From UKL13-2 sp043773745 (lineage in GTDB: Bacteria > Pseudomonadota > Gammaproteobacteria > Burkholderiales > Usitatibacteraceae), in contig JAYVEV010000006.1 in the NCBI GenBank assembly GCA_043773745.1, positions 8,806 through 72,805 on the forward strand: 64,000 bases of DNA, given 5' to 3'. The translations under genes were made by a program, and so were the position numbers. The stretch's first letter is position 1, and each line of letters opens with the position of its first letter. Of the stretch, positions 52,766 through 61,604 are shown piece by piece. The notes under the pieces were generated by a model. It worked only from the letters and a program-made list of their open reading frames with translations, did no database searches and was not told the origin of the DNA.

Positions 52766-54493
52766 ATGAACCCCATGAATTCGCCGATTTCACAACTTCC
52801 GCTTGGGCAAAACCTGCTCGCGCGCGGTGTTGTCTCCCAGGATCAGCTGAATATTGCGCTCACCGAGCAGCGCAAGCTGAAGACCCCGTTGGGCAAAATT
52901 CTAGTGCAGTTGGGATTTGCCACTGAAGCCACAATCCGCGACACCTTGTCTGAAAGCTTGGGGCAGATCGCGATTGATTTATCAAACACCATTATCGATC
53001 ACGCTGCGCTGGCGATGGTGCCCAAAGATATTGCGCGACGCTATCAGGTTCTGCCGGTCGATTATGATAAACAAAGTCGCAAATTGTTACTCGCGGTGGC
53101 TGATCCGTCCAACGTGGTGGCGCTGGACCAAATACGCGCGCTGATTAAAGACGACGTTCGCATTGAGCAAGTGCTGGCGCGCGAATCCGATATTTCTATC
53201 GGTATCGAGCAGCACTATGGCTTTGAATTATCGATTGACGGCATTCTGAATGAAATTGAAACAGGTGAGATTGACTACCAATCTATCACCACTGATTTCG
53301 AGGAATACAGCCAGCCGGTTGTTCGCTTGGTTGATGCACTATTAAATGATGCCGTCAAACACAACGCATCCGATATTCACTTTGAGCCGGAACAGGGCTT
53401 CCTGCGAATTCGCTATCGCGTCGATGGCGTGCTGCGCCAGATTCGTTCACTGCACAAGAACTATTGGAGCGCGATGGTGGTGCGCCTAAAAGTAATGAGC
53501 GGTATGAATATTGCCGAAACGCGTGCACCGCAGGACGGACGGATTTCATTGTCGTTATCGGGCCGTGCAGTAGATTTCCGGGTATCTGCACAGCCAACCA
53601 CTCACGGTGAAAACATCGTGCTGCGTATTTTGGACCGGCAAAAAGGCATCGTCGCGCTCGAAGATTTAAACTTGCAGGAGGAAGAATTAAAGACGCTGCG
53701 GTTGATGATGGCGCGCCCCGAAGGAATCATCCTGGTGACAGGGCCTACGGGTTCCGGCAAAACAACCACGCTTTATTCCATCCTGAATCACATCAATACC
53801 GAGGGCGTCAACATCATGACGCTGGAAGACCCGGTTGAATATCCCATGTCGATGATTCGGCAAACATCTGTGAACGAATCAGCCAAGCTCGATTTCGCCT
53901 CTGGCATTCGTTCAATGATGCGGCAGGATCCGGACGTGATTCTAGTTGGTGAGATACGCGATCAGGAAACAGCGGAAATGGCATTTCGCGCGGCGATGAC
54001 GGGCCATCAGGTTTACTCCACGCTGCATACCAATTCCGCCATCGGTGCAATTTCACGACTGCAGGATTTGGGCGTGCTGCCCGACATCATGGCAGGCAAC
54101 ATCATTGGCGTAGTCGCACAGCGCCTTGTGCGCAAGCTTTGTACGCATTGCAAAGATCCTTACCGGCTAACGGATGGTCCTGCTGATGATATGACTCGCA
54201 AAATTTTGGGCGTCGAGCCAAGCTGGAATGGTGAAATTTTCCGCGCTGATGGCTGTGAACAGTGCGATAACACAGGCTATCGTGGACGGCTGGCGATTAT
54301 GGAATTGTTCAAGATGGATCAGGATATTGACGAACTCATCGCGCGGCGCGCGACCGGCCGTGAAATTCGCGAAGCTGCACGAAAAACCGGTTATCGCACC
54401 CTGGCCGAAGATGCAATTGCGCGGGTGTTGGCGGGACAAACAGATATTGAAGAAATTTCGCGCATTGTTGACTTAACCGATCGCGTTACTTAA
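52766..54493 (+). CDS. GspE/MshE-type assembly ATPase
   Basis: 575 residues, hexameric traffic ATPase. N-terminal MshEN-like tandem motifs (PLGQNLLARGVVSQDQLNIA at 12-31 and PLGKILVQLG at 41-50) precede the N2 domain. Walker A is GPTGSGKTT (about 329-337); Walker B and Asp box LEDPVEYP, RQDPDVILVGEIRDQETAE; the His box AMTGHQVYSTLHTN; and a four-cysteine zinc motif CTHC...CEQC (about 455-500). It powers pilus extension. The first pilus operon has no such gene within the window. Confidence 0.95.
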   Translation: MNPMNSPISQLPLGQNLLARGVVSQDQLNIALTEQRKLKTPLGKILVQLGFATEATIRDTLSESLGQIAIDLSNTIIDHAALAMVPKDIARRYQVLPVDYDKQSRKLLLAVADPSNVVALDQIRALIKDDVRIEQVLARESDISIGIEQHYGFELSIDGILNEIETGEIDYQSITTDFEEYSQPVVRLVDALLNDAVKHNASDIHFEPEQGFLRIRYRVDGVLRQIRSLHKNYWSAMVVRLKVMSGMNIAETRAPQDGRISLSLSGRAVDFRVSAQPTTHGENIVLRILDRQKGIVALEDLNLQEEELKTLRLMMARPEGIILVTGPTGSGKTTTLYSILNHINTEGVNIMTLEDPVEYPMSMIRQTSVNESAKLDFASGIRSMMRQDPDVILVGEIRDQETAEMAFRAAMTGHQVYSTLHTNSAIGAISRLQDLGVLPDIMAGNIIGVVAQRLVRKLCTHCKDPYRLTDGPADDMTRKILGVEPSWNGEIFRADGCEQCDNTGYRGRLAIMELFKMDQDIDELIARRATGREIREAARKTGYRTLAEDAIARVLAGQTDIEEISRIVDLTDRVT

Positions 54494-54536
54494 ACCCTAA
54501 CGGCGCTGACCGCGCCAACTGACACACATAGAGCTT

Positions 54537-55751
54537 ATGGCTTCATTTGCATACCGTGCGATTGACGAAGAAGGGCTGATGCAGCGCGGCAGCATCGACG
54601 CCATGAATACGGTCGATCTGGAATTGCGACTGAAGCGAATGGGCCTCGAGCTCATCACTTTCGAGTCAATAAAAAAGTCGACGATGCTCGCCGCCAAACG
54701 CATCTCCCGCAAGGAGCTGGTGACGTTTTGTTTTCACATGGATCAATTAATGCGTGCGGGTGTGCCGATTATTGATGCCTTAACTGACTTGCGAGATTCA
54801 GTTGAGAATCCGGCATTCCGGCAAATCGTGGCAAGCTTGCTTGAGGATATTGAAGGCGGCTTAAAGTTATCTGAAGCAATGGCGAATCACCCAAGCGCGT
54901 TTGACAATGTATTTGTCGCGCTTATCAGTACCGGTGAACAAACCGGCCAGCTTCCCGAAGTGTTGTCCAAGCTGACAGAAAATCTGAAATGGCAGGATGA
55001 GCTCGCCGCACAGGTAAAAAAAGCGATGACCTACCCAATATTTGCCGGCATTGTGATTATCGGCGTTGTATTTGCTTTGATGATTTTTCTGGTGCCGCAA
55101 CTTGCTGTGACCATGAAGGCATTGACGCCTAATCCGCCGCCCCAAACTATGGCGCTTATCGCGGTGTCGGCATGGATGCAAAAATACTGGTACATCGTCG
55201 TCGGCTTGCCGATTGTAAGCGTGGTTACCCTGGTCGTTCTTGCGAAAACCAATGAAGAGGTGCGTTACCGAATAGATGCACTGGTATTGAAGTTGCCGAT
55301 CATGGGGCCGCTGACGAATAAAATTATATTGGCGCGTTTTTCGACCTATTTTGCGCTGATGTATCAATCCGGCATCAGTGTGCTGGAATGCATTCGGATA
55401 TCAGAAAAAATTGTGGGTAATCGCGTTATCGAACAGGGGTTACAGCGCGTGGGTCGAGAAATCAACGATGGCTCCGGCATTACGCAGGCTTTTCAAAACG
55501 TGCGTTTGTTTCCGCCATTGGTTATTCGTATGTTGAAGGTAGGTGAAACCTCGGGTGGGTTGGACACGGCCTTGTTGAATGTCAGTTATTTTTATAATCG
55601 CGACGTCAAAGAAATGATGGGCCGCTTGCAGGAAATGATTCAGCCTGTATTGACCGTGGTATTGGGCGGCATTCTCATCCTTATTTTGTTGACCATCTTC
55701 AGCCCGATGTATGACGTGATTGCAAAAGTAAATACCACTGGCGGACGCTAG
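54537..55751 (+). CDS. GspF/MshG-type inner-membrane platform protein
   Basis: 404 residues with two T2SSF domains: first after FCFHMDQLMRAGVPIIDALTDLR (about 60-180), second after RFSTYFALMYQSGISVLECIRISE (265-385), and three membrane helices (about 165-190, 215-235, 375-395). It is the polytopic platform that couples the ATPase with pilin incorporation. Good spacing from the ATPase gene (43 bp), with PilM/N-like gene 8 bp downstream. Confidence 0.95.
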   Translation: MASFAYRAIDEEGLMQRGSIDAMNTVDLELRLKRMGLELITFESIKKSTMLAAKRISRKELVTFCFHMDQLMRAGVPIIDALTDLRDSVENPAFRQIVASLLEDIEGGLKLSEAMANHPSAFDNVFVALISTGEQTGQLPEVLSKLTENLKWQDELAAQVKKAMTYPIFAGIVIIGVVFALMIFLVPQLAVTMKALTPNPPPQTMALIAVSAWMQKYWYIVVGLPIVSVVTLVVLAKTNEEVRYRIDALVLKLPIMGPLTNKIILARFSTYFALMYQSGISVLECIRISEKIVGNRVIEQGLQRVGREINDGSGITQAFQNVRLFPPLVIRMLKVGETSGGLDTALLNVSYFYNRDVKEMMGRLQEMIQPVLTVVLGGILILILLTIFSPMYDVIAKVNTTGGR

Positions 55752-55759
55752 ACGAGATT

Positions 55760-57430
55760 ATGTCGAAACATTTTTTATATCTCACCAACGATAAGCTCGT
55801 CACCCTGCTGTGGAAGTCGGGCACCATCATTAGCCGTGATGTTTTCATTGCCAGCGAGGCTGCATCACCGGATTTTCATGAGTATCTTGCCAAGCATCGG
55901 CATGTGCCCACCTATCTTGTAGTTGATTTGATCGAGGAAGATTTCCGGCTCGATACCATGCCGCATTTACGCGGTGGTGATGCTGATGCCGTCATGGAGC
56001 GTAAATTGGGGCAGCTATACCGCGCCACCAATTTCCGTCATGCCATCGTTCAGGAGCGTGAGCTCGAAGGTCGCCGTGACGATAAGGTGCTTTATCATGC
56101 GGTCACCAACCCGGAGCTGCTGAAGCGTTGGCTTGCCGCGCTGGAAACTGCCGAAGTGCCTCTCGAGGGGGTGTATTCATCACCGGTTTTGTCGTTGCAT
56201 TTGTTGAATCAGTTAGAGGTGATTCCGGCGCATGCGCTGGTTGTGACCATCGCGCCAGATTTTGGGCTCAGACAAACCTATTTTCAAAACAAGTTAATTA
56301 AATTTAGTCGTCTTACGCAAATTATTTTTGATGAAGGGCAATCAGTTGGCAGCCTGATTGCCGCCGAGACAAGCCGCACTTGGCAGTACCTGGATAGCCT
56401 GCGTTTTTTTAGCGCAGGCGATACGCTTGAGGTTTGTATTCTCGTGCATGAGCGTGACCGGCCGATGATTGCCGAAGCGATTCGCAGCTACCCACTACTG
56501 AATTATCGCTTTCTGGATATTGCCGAAATTGCCCAGAAAATAAAACTCAAGCCGGTGCCCACTTCCTCGCATGCGGAAGAGATCCTGACGCATTTATATG
56601 CGCAAAATCGGCTTGAAAATCATTTCGCGGACCCCGCCGCAAGACGTTTTGCGCTGTTTCGTCGCGCGCGCATTGGGCTTTATGCATTCACCGCGGCCGT
56701 GCTGGCAATAGGCGTTGCTGGGACAGCGTTTAATCTATACCAGGCCGGGCAAATTTCCAGTGAAATCGATAAGCGTGAAGTGGTCTCGCGCAATTTTCGC
56801 AGCGAATATCAAACCATCTCGACAGCACTGCGCGAGCAAAAACTGTCGTCTGACACCGTACGCGACACCAGCATATTTTTTAATAGCCAAGTTCGTCCTC
56901 AGCCTGCCGCACCGGGCGGCTTATTGCGTGAAATAAGCGGCGTTATTGCAGATGCCCCCCATGTTCGGTTGCTACAGGTTGTGTGGGCCGCCGGCAACGA
57001 CGCTAACGCGTTGCCGTATTTCATGCCGATGCCTGCGCAAGCCACGCTAGAGGTAACTTCAGTAGATGCAAAAAATAATACGGGTGCCAATGCAGCATCA
57101 GCAAACCAGCCAAATAGCGGTACGGGAATCGCCACTAGTCAGCAAGCTGTTGCGGAAGTGAATCCACCTTTGCCCGGAAATAAATTTCATATTGGCGTAA
57201 TGGAATTGGCAATAACGCCATTTGATGGCGACTTCCGAAAATTGCTGACGGATATTGAAAATTTCAAAAATCGACTCAATCAAATTCCGGGCATGAAAGC
57301 GACAGTGGTCACGTTGCCGCTCAATATTGATTCGTCAGCAACGCTGCGTGCCGGCAGCATTAAATCAGGCGAAGAGTCACGTGATGCCAGATTCGTGATC
57401 AAAGTTGTCAGCACGGTGGTGGGGACATGA
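55760..57430 (+). CDS. GspL-like PilM/PilN fusion protein
   Basis: 556 residues. The first about 300 residues look like a degenerate actin-like PilM/GspL cytoplasmic domain (FLYLTNDKLVTLLWKSG, VVTIAPDFGLRQTYFQ, TWQYLDSLRFF). One membrane helix (about 308-328) then leads to a periplasmic PilN-like domain with coiled coil and a long Asn/Ala-rich insertion, then EVNPPLPGNKFHIGVMELAITPF. In the first pilus operon these roles are split between two genes. Overlaps the PilO-like gene by 4 bp. Assignment rests on topology and neighbours; no clear ATP-binding motif is visible. Confidence 0.75.
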   Translation: MSKHFLYLTNDKLVTLLWKSGTIISRDVFIASEAASPDFHEYLAKHRHVPTYLVVDLIEEDFRLDTMPHLRGGDADAVMERKLGQLYRATNFRHAIVQERELEGRRDDKVLYHAVTNPELLKRWLAALETAEVPLEGVYSSPVLSLHLLNQLEVIPAHALVVTIAPDFGLRQTYFQNKLIKFSRLTQIIFDEGQSVGSLIAAETSRTWQYLDSLRFFSAGDTLEVCILVHERDRPMIAEAIRSYPLLNYRFLDIAEIAQKIKLKPVPTSSHAEEILTHLYAQNRLENHFADPAARRFALFRRARIGLYAFTAAVLAIGVAGTAFNLYQAGQISSEIDKREVVSRNFRSEYQTISTALREQKLSSDTVRDTSIFFNSQVRPQPAAPGGLLREISGVIADAPHVRLLQVVWAAGNDANALPYFMPMPAQATLEVTSVDAKNNTGANAASANQPNSGTGIATSQQAVAEVNPPLPGNKFHIGVMELAITPFDGDFRKLLTDIENFKNRLNQIPGMKATVVTLPLNIDSSATLRAGSIKSGEESRDARFVIKVVSTVVGT

Positions 57431-58200
57431 ACATGATCTTTACCAAGGAAGGTTTTCGTGCGTTACGCATTGTGTATCTGGTCACAATTTCAGGCATTGC
57501 GGCCTCCATTTTTTTGGTGGGGAGCGCCTATCTTTATTGGCAGGCTGAAAAACGCAACAATGTACAATCGGTGACAGCTCAGCAAGAGGCACGAGTACGC
57601 CTTGATTCGGCGCGGCGCGAACGCGACGATCTACGTGATTCCGAACAAACCTACAAAGTGATAACCGCTCGCGGCGTGTTTCAGCCCGAACAGCGGCTGG
57701 ATTTGGTAGAAGCCTTCGCCGCGCTTAAAACTCGTCATCATCTGGTAGCGCTTGAATATGAGGTTCAGCCGCAGCGGACGCTTAAATTGAGTGGCAACAC
57801 AACTCTCGTGGCTGTGGATGTATTCGGCAGCCGCATCAAATTCAAGGCGCGCGCTTTTCATGATGGAGATCTGGTGGGTTTTTTGGATGAGTTTCCTCGC
57901 ATGCAGCGCGGATTTTTTCTGTTAGACCGCTGCGCGATAAAACGCACGGTGGAGTCAGAGTCCGCAGCGAGCCTCAAACGTAGTCTGGCCGCTGACGGCG
58001 CGGCAGCCGTAAATAGCACTTCAGTTGCCAATATCAGGGAACAAGCAACAAAAAATCCGACACGGGCAGTAGAGGAAAATACTGGCCCCAACCTGGCCGC
58101 GCTGGAAGCAATGTGCTCATTGGAATGGATTACCTTGGTTGATAAGCGCAACCCTGTAGCCAGTTTGCCGCCTGCGCCACCTGAGACGAATCAGAAATAA
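57427..58200 (+). CDS. PilO/GspM-like bitopic protein
   Basis: 257 residues: short cytoplasmic arm, membrane helix (about 15-38), coiled-coil region rich in Arg/Glu (50-75), then a mixed alpha/beta periplasmic domain (LVEAFAALKTRHHLVALEYEVQP). This matches PilO/GspM topology and fits directly after the GspL-like gene. No sequence motif is decisive. Starts in overlap with the previous gene (ATGA). Confidence 0.7.
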   Translation: MNMIFTKEGFRALRIVYLVTISGIAASIFLVGSAYLYWQAEKRNNVQSVTAQQEARVRLDSARRERDDLRDSEQTYKVITARGVFQPEQRLDLVEAFAALKTRHHLVALEYEVQPQRTLKLSGNTTLVAVDVFGSRIKFKARAFHDGDLVGFLDEFPRMQRGFFLLDRCAIKRTVESESAASLKRSLAADGAAAVNSTSVANIREQATKNPTRAVEENTGPNLAALEAMCSLEWITLVDKRNPVASLPPAPPETNQK

Positions 58201-58207
58201 TGGAACC

Positions 58208-58750
58208 TTGATGACTTATTCTGATCGACCCATTCTTGTTTGTTCTTCGCGGATGCTGGTGGTGAAGTGCCTGGCAGTTTGTGTTGCGGCTGCGTGCTAT
58301 TGCGGCATAGCCTCAGCAGCAGTGGATCCAAATATCAATATACCGCCGCCGCCGCGCAAGATTGCCGACACTACCGAGCCACTCATCGGTACATTATTTT
58401 TTAGCCGCGAGCAACGCGAAAAAATTGACCGAGCCCGTCTGCGAGGCGAGCCGATTGATGAAGAAAGCATTTTGACGCCAGACAGAAAGTCAGTCATCAA
58501 CGGGTTCGTCAAGCGCAGTGATGGTAAGGCCACAGTTTGGGTAGATGGTGAGCCGTTGAGTAAAGTAACGCTGGTGATTACCGACATGGTGCAGCCAAGC
58601 GATGTCGGTGGAGGTAAGAACGCCAGCCGTGTACGTCTTGATAGTGCCGGTGCCGAGCCGCCAAAACGGGTGTACACGCCAAAAAAGAATCGCACTAATA
58701 CCAGCCGAAAGACTAAATCACGGCTCGCGGGTCAAGTTAAAAATAAATGA
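58208..58750 (+). CDS. Small secreted protein in pilus locus (PilP/MshK-like position)
   Basis: Up to 180 residues. An N-terminal signal peptide is visible from the ATG at 58253 (MLVVKCLAVCVAAACYCGIA, then cleavage near ASAAVDP). IPPPPRKI and LFFSREQREKIDRARLRGEP follow; a beta-rich part INGFVKRSDGKATVWVDGEPL resembles the small domain of MshK/PilP, and the C-terminus is strongly basic (KKNRTNTSRKTKSRL). Start uncertain: a TTG/ATG pair at 58208/58211 gives an extra 14-15 residues. Function unknown. Confidence 0.7.
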   Translation: MMTYSDRPILVCSSRMLVVKCLAVCVAAACYCGIASAAVDPNINIPPPPRKIADTTEPLIGTLFFSREQREKIDRARLRGEPIDEESILTPDRKSVINGFVKRSDGKATVWVDGEPLSKVTLVITDMVQPSDVGGGKNASRVRLDSAGAEPPKRVYTPKKNRTNTSRKTKSRLAGQVKNK

Positions 58751-60747
58751 AGAAGCCCGCGTACAGTGGAAGGTTCAAGCGGTCCGCACAAGGTTTTGTG
58801 CTGCTGCTGATTGTGCTTTCAATGCTGGCAATAGGTGCTGTAGTGTTCCTGAATGGGCTTGGCGGTGCGCTTGTCGGGTCTCGGCGGGGACAAGCGCAGG
58901 CGCAGGCTTCAAATGATGTGCTGATTGTTGCTAAGGCTGCTTTGTTAGGTTATGTTGCGCAAAAAATTGATGGGGGTAGTGGATACCGGCTGGGAAATTT
59001 ACCAACCCCGGATATTCTGAATGCGGCAGGCACGGCAATTTATTATGATGGAATCGGCGATGGCATTTCCACTAATAAATGTCTTTCAACCGGAACCAAT
59101 GGTCTGCCGGGGGTTTCGCCCGGTACATCATCGCGTTCGAGCACTCAACGTTGTCTTGGAAAATTTCCGTGGCGGGATTTCAATCTTGATGTTGGGAATC
59201 CCGATGCCAATGACCCTATCGGGCAGGTGCCGTGGCTCGCTATATCTGCCAACTTGAATTATTGGGATAACTGCCTTGCTACATTGAATTCGGATACGGT
59301 CAGTTGGATGGTAAGCAGTGGAACAAGCTGTCCTGCCACCGCCAATACGCTTGCTTATCCCTGGTTAACCGTAGTTGATCAGAATGGCGTTGTACACAAT
59401 AATGTTGCTGCAGTGCTGATCATGCCGGGTCCGCCAATCCAGACTGGCAGTCGAAGCCAATCTCGCACTGTGGCAAGTCCAGGGTATCCCGCAGATTACC
59501 TTGACGATATTTCGCTTCCCTTGGGCTGTGTAACGACGTGCACTCCCTACGACAACGCTGGTTTAACGAACACTTTTGTGCAGATTCCTGCGGGCACTCG
59601 CTATCCGTCCTCCGCAGAAAATGCCTCGCTGGCTGGGCAACCTGTTGCGTTCAATGATGTGCTGATTTACATTACTATCGATGAGCTGCTTCTCTACATC
59701 GAACGTCGGGTGCTGGCGGAGATGAAGTCATCGATTGTGAATTTTTATAACACTACCGGTATTGGGAAATATCCCTGGGTTGCCCCCTTCAGCTCTCCAT
59801 CAGGCATCTCGGCATTCAAATCGACGCCGACTAATACGGTTGGCCTTTTTCCATTTACAGTCGTACCTGGAAGTGGTGCTTCAGTACCGGCGGTTTCGTC
59901 TGATTTTGATTGGTCAATATCGGGCGCAAGCCTATCCAAAAAATGTGTGAATATTGGTAGCAACAGGTATGTTGATACGCGTGAATTTCTGCTGAGTTTA
60001 TATAGTACTGGTACAGCTCCCGGCACAAGCCCGACTTGCACTTGGCAAACTAATGGGCCGCTGGCTGTTACATGTGACTACACGACCCTTTCCCCCGCCA
60101 GTGTGCCCAGTACTTTTCGCCGATATACAGGTTCAACTTGCTCCACTCTTAACGGTTCAACTTCGACTAGGGTGATCGTTCCAACACAAATAAAAGTGAC
60201 GATCGACGCAACCTGTAATTCAACGCCTGTTGTTACTTATGCCGCTGCTACAGCCACCGACTTTTCACGTTGGAGCTGGCAATGCTCATCAGTTAAAAGT
60301 ACCACCGCTTTTAAGGTCGACGTAAACTATTCGCTCTACACAACAGGGGGAGTTCCTGTTTCCGGAACGACTGATTCCGTAACAATTAGTGGTGCCAATA
60401 AATCAGTTTCTGCAAATAGGATGCGCTACCAGCCGCTTATGCCTTATTGGTTTTATTCAAATGAATGGTATCTCACGGCGTTTGCAGCAGTCGCGCCTGC
60501 TAATGCACCGTCGACTGTGACTCCTTGCGGGAGTGCGTCGAAATTAACTGTCGGCGCCAATACCAATGTTGCTGTTCTCGCCTACTTGGCCGGCAAGAAT
60601 CTGACGGGTAATGCTAGGCCATCGGGTACGCTCTCTGATTACCTCGAAGGAATAAATCTGACTGGCTCTACAAACTGCGCATTCGAGGATACAAGTAAGT
60701 CGGTAACTACAACTTATAACGATCAGATGATTGTGGTGAGTCCATGA
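58747..60747 (+). CDS. Large cysteine-rich minor pilin (PilX/GspK-like N-terminus)
   Basis: 666 residues. N-terminus KRSAQGFVLLLIVLSMLAIG is a class III pilin-like signal helix without Glu at +5, as in PilX/MshP/GspK proteins. The rest is a large extracellular domain with 14 cysteines, many Gly/Ser/Thr/Asn, and pilin-like patterns (AKAALLGYVAQKID, then a proline/glycine-rich opening). Its size (usual minor pilins are about 150-250 residues) suggests a tip adhesin. Overlaps neighbours by 4 bp on both sides. Confidence 0.78.
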   Translation: MKKPAYSGRFKRSAQGFVLLLIVLSMLAIGAVVFLNGLGGALVGSRRGQAQAQASNDVLIVAKAALLGYVAQKIDGGSGYRLGNLPTPDILNAAGTAIYYDGIGDGISTNKCLSTGTNGLPGVSPGTSSRSSTQRCLGKFPWRDFNLDVGNPDANDPIGQVPWLAISANLNYWDNCLATLNSDTVSWMVSSGTSCPATANTLAYPWLTVVDQNGVVHNNVAAVLIMPGPPIQTGSRSQSRTVASPGYPADYLDDISLPLGCVTTCTPYDNAGLTNTFVQIPAGTRYPSSAENASLAGQPVAFNDVLIYITIDELLLYIERRVLAEMKSSIVNFYNTTGIGKYPWVAPFSSPSGISAFKSTPTNTVGLFPFTVVPGSGASVPAVSSDFDWSISGASLSKKCVNIGSNRYVDTREFLLSLYSTGTAPGTSPTCTWQTNGPLAVTCDYTTLSPASVPSTFRRYTGSTCSTLNGSTSTRVIVPTQIKVTIDATCNSTPVVTYAAATATDFSRWSWQCSSVKSTTAFKVDVNYSLYTTGGVPVSGTTDSVTISGANKSVSANRMRYQPLMPYWFYSNEWYLTAFAAVAPANAPSTVTPCGSASKLTVGANTNVAVLAYLAGKNLTGNARPSGTLSDYLEGINLTGSTNCAFEDTSKSVTTTYNDQMIVVSP

Positions 60748-61544
60748 AGACTGCACAGCCACGACTAAATCATGGGTTCAGTTTGATTGAAGTGGCAATC
60801 GTGCTGGTTATCATCTCCGTGCTGGTATCAATAGTTGCCATCCCATTGTCAACACAGCTCGAACAACGGCGTATCGAAGATACCAACAAGCAACTTGAAA
60901 CCATCAAGGAAGCGCTTATTGGTTACGCATTGGCCAATGGACGTTTCCCGTGCCCAGCAAGATTGGCTGACAATGGCGTGGAATCAGTAATTCTTGCTTC
61001 TGCGGGCACCTGCAATGCGTATATCGGATATGTGCCAGCGGCGACATTGGGGCTAAGTCCTATTGATTCATCGGGGTTCGCCATCGATGCATGGGGCCTG
61101 TCTCAAAACAGGGTTCGCTATGCCGTGAAGGACTTAAACATTACGGTGACTACAGCTACATGCCCCACCCTGCAAAACCATGTACTAACTGCGACAAATG
61201 GAATCAAGACTATTACGATGGATTGTTTGGCTAGTAAAAACCTTCTTTATGTGTGTAGTTCAAAGCCATCAGCTGCAGCAGGCTCTGCGACTGACTGCAC
61301 AGGCGCTGCGGGTACGTTGACGCAGTACGCTCCATTCATGCTGTGGTCGTTAGGTAAAAATGCGCCAACGGGGGGCGTTGCCGGGACTGATGAGGCGCAT
61401 AACGTTGACGCTACTGATAACGTGTTTGTCTCGCACACTCCAACAGATATAAACTCAGCGTCAGGCGAGTTCGACGATCTCGTCAACTGGCCTTCCCTCA
61501 ACACTATCTTTGCCCGCATGGTGCAAGCCGGCAAGCTGCCCTGA
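60744..61544 (+). CDS. Type IV minor pilin
   Basis: 266 residues. Prepilin cleavage motif HG|FSLIEVAIVLVI with Glu at +5 (processing by a PilD-type peptidase, not in window). The domain after the helix is the known pilin pattern 'EALIGYALANGRFPCPARLADNG ... GYVPAATLGL...DAWGLSQNRVRYAV' (in parts). Six cysteines suggest disulfides. It overlaps the preceding large pilin gene by 4 bp and is the last plus-strand gene before the kinase. Confidence 0.9.
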   Translation: MKTAQPRLNHGFSLIEVAIVLVIISVLVSIVAIPLSTQLEQRRIEDTNKQLETIKEALIGYALANGRFPCPARLADNGVESVILASAGTCNAYIGYVPAATLGLSPIDSSGFAIDAWGLSQNRVRYAVKDLNITVTTATCPTLQNHVLTATNGIKTITMDCLASKNLLYVCSSKPSAAAGSATDCTGAAGTLTQYAPFMLWSLGKNAPTGGVAGTDEAHNVDATDNVFVSHTPTDINSASGEFDDLVNWPSLNTIFARMVQAGKLP

Positions 61545-61604
61545 AAGACTGTTTATCTGAGCGATCGAGGCACCTTAAATTTTGGTCCCTCGTTCTGCGT
61601 TTTG

